From contig RSEH01000308.1 in the NCBI GenBank assembly GCA_006503475.1, positions 1 to 50,990 of the forward strand: a stretch of 50,990 nucleotides of DNA, in the 5' to 3' direction. Shown here piece after piece: positions 50,917 through 50,990 of this stretch (within the stretch, counting starts at the first letter, position 1; every line of letters begins with the position of its first letter). Both the position numbers and the translations under genes were made by a program. Source of the DNA: Stentor roeselii (Eukaryota > Ciliophora > Heterotrichea > Heterotrichida > Stentoridae). Below the pieces are notes generated by a model, which searched no databases, was not told the origin of the DNA, and worked only from the letters and a program-made list of their open reading frames with translations.

Positions 50917-50990
50917 GGTGTTAGGGTGTTAGGGTGTTAGGGTGTTAGGGTGTTAGGGTGTTAGGGTGTTAGGGTGTTAGGGTGTTAGGG
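50917..50990 (+). repeat. telomere, octamer TGTTAGGG
   Basis: From 50919 to the end are exactly nine perfect copies of TGTTAGGG (C-strand CCCTAACA), preceded by GG in register. The G-rich strand runs 5' to 3' towards the window end, so this is a true chromosome terminus. The octamer is the type described for heterotrich ciliates, unlike TTGGGG or TTTTGGGG of other ciliates. Confidence 0.97.

Noticed and set aside
1-50990. CRISPR arrays, insertion sequences or transposase genes
   Set aside because: No spaced direct repeats, terminal inverted repeats with a transposase, or reverse transcriptase motifs were seen in the genes or spacers.

Overview
The window reads as the end of a macronuclear chromosome of a heterotrich ciliate, most likely Stentor. 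Four things support this. The right edge is nine perfect copies of the octamer TGTTAGGG, the heterotrich-type telomere repeat. The DNA is very AT-rich. Genes end in TAA, TAG and TGA, and open frames up to 12 kb contain none of them, so the code is standard (most ciliates, including Blepharisma, reassign a stop). Four introns are exactly 15 nt, GTAA...AG, a size reported for Stentor. The left edge is not telomeric, so the chromosome continues to the left. Names come from reading motifs by eye; no database search was possible.

Layout. 1-5.5 kb: a WD40 protein on the minus strand, a gene-poor stretch, then a tandem pair of theta-like glutathione S-transferases. 5.5-18.3 kb: an extremely compact block of a spliced coiled-coil protein, a second coiled-coil protein, a polybasic protein, a NEK-like kinase, a protein with two cyclic-nucleotide-binding-like domains, a 2139-residue BEACH/WD40 protein and a small basic protein. 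In this block gene gaps fall to 43 nt (divergent), 15 and 10 nt (tandem) and 13 nt (convergent). A tRNA-Ile(AAU) lies at 18.5 kb.

20.6-32.7 kb: one uninterrupted 4029-residue frame for a secreted/membrane protein with nine LamG-like modules separated by cysteine-rich linkers, then a PKD/REJ-like region, a GPS autoproteolysis motif and a polycystin-1-like membrane end without PLAT or channel domains. 33.5-34.9 kb: a spliced MFS transporter. 34.9-37.8 kb: a gene graveyard with a 5'-truncated relic of the neighbouring Kelch gene, a WD40-like relic and one unexplained coding-like patch. 37.8-41.2 kb: the intact Kelch/GCC2 membrane protein, with two 15-nt introns. 43.2-43.9 kb: a dead kinesin motor. 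44.3-47.1 kb: a protein with a B-box-like N-terminus and about thirteen very short RING-like zinc modules in tandem. 48.2 kb: a small gene of doubtful integrity. 48.5 kb to the end: a gene-poor subtelomere with a frameshifted WD40 fragment ending against the telomere.

How the genes relate. Most are independent single-gene units. Several families (protein kinase, cNMP-binding-like, coiled coil, kinesin, PKD1/REJ-like) would suit a large ciliated cell, but nothing here forms an obvious metabolic operon. Decayed genes gather towards the telomere-side half. The most unusual intact items are the mini-RING array protein and the LamG/PKD1-like giant.
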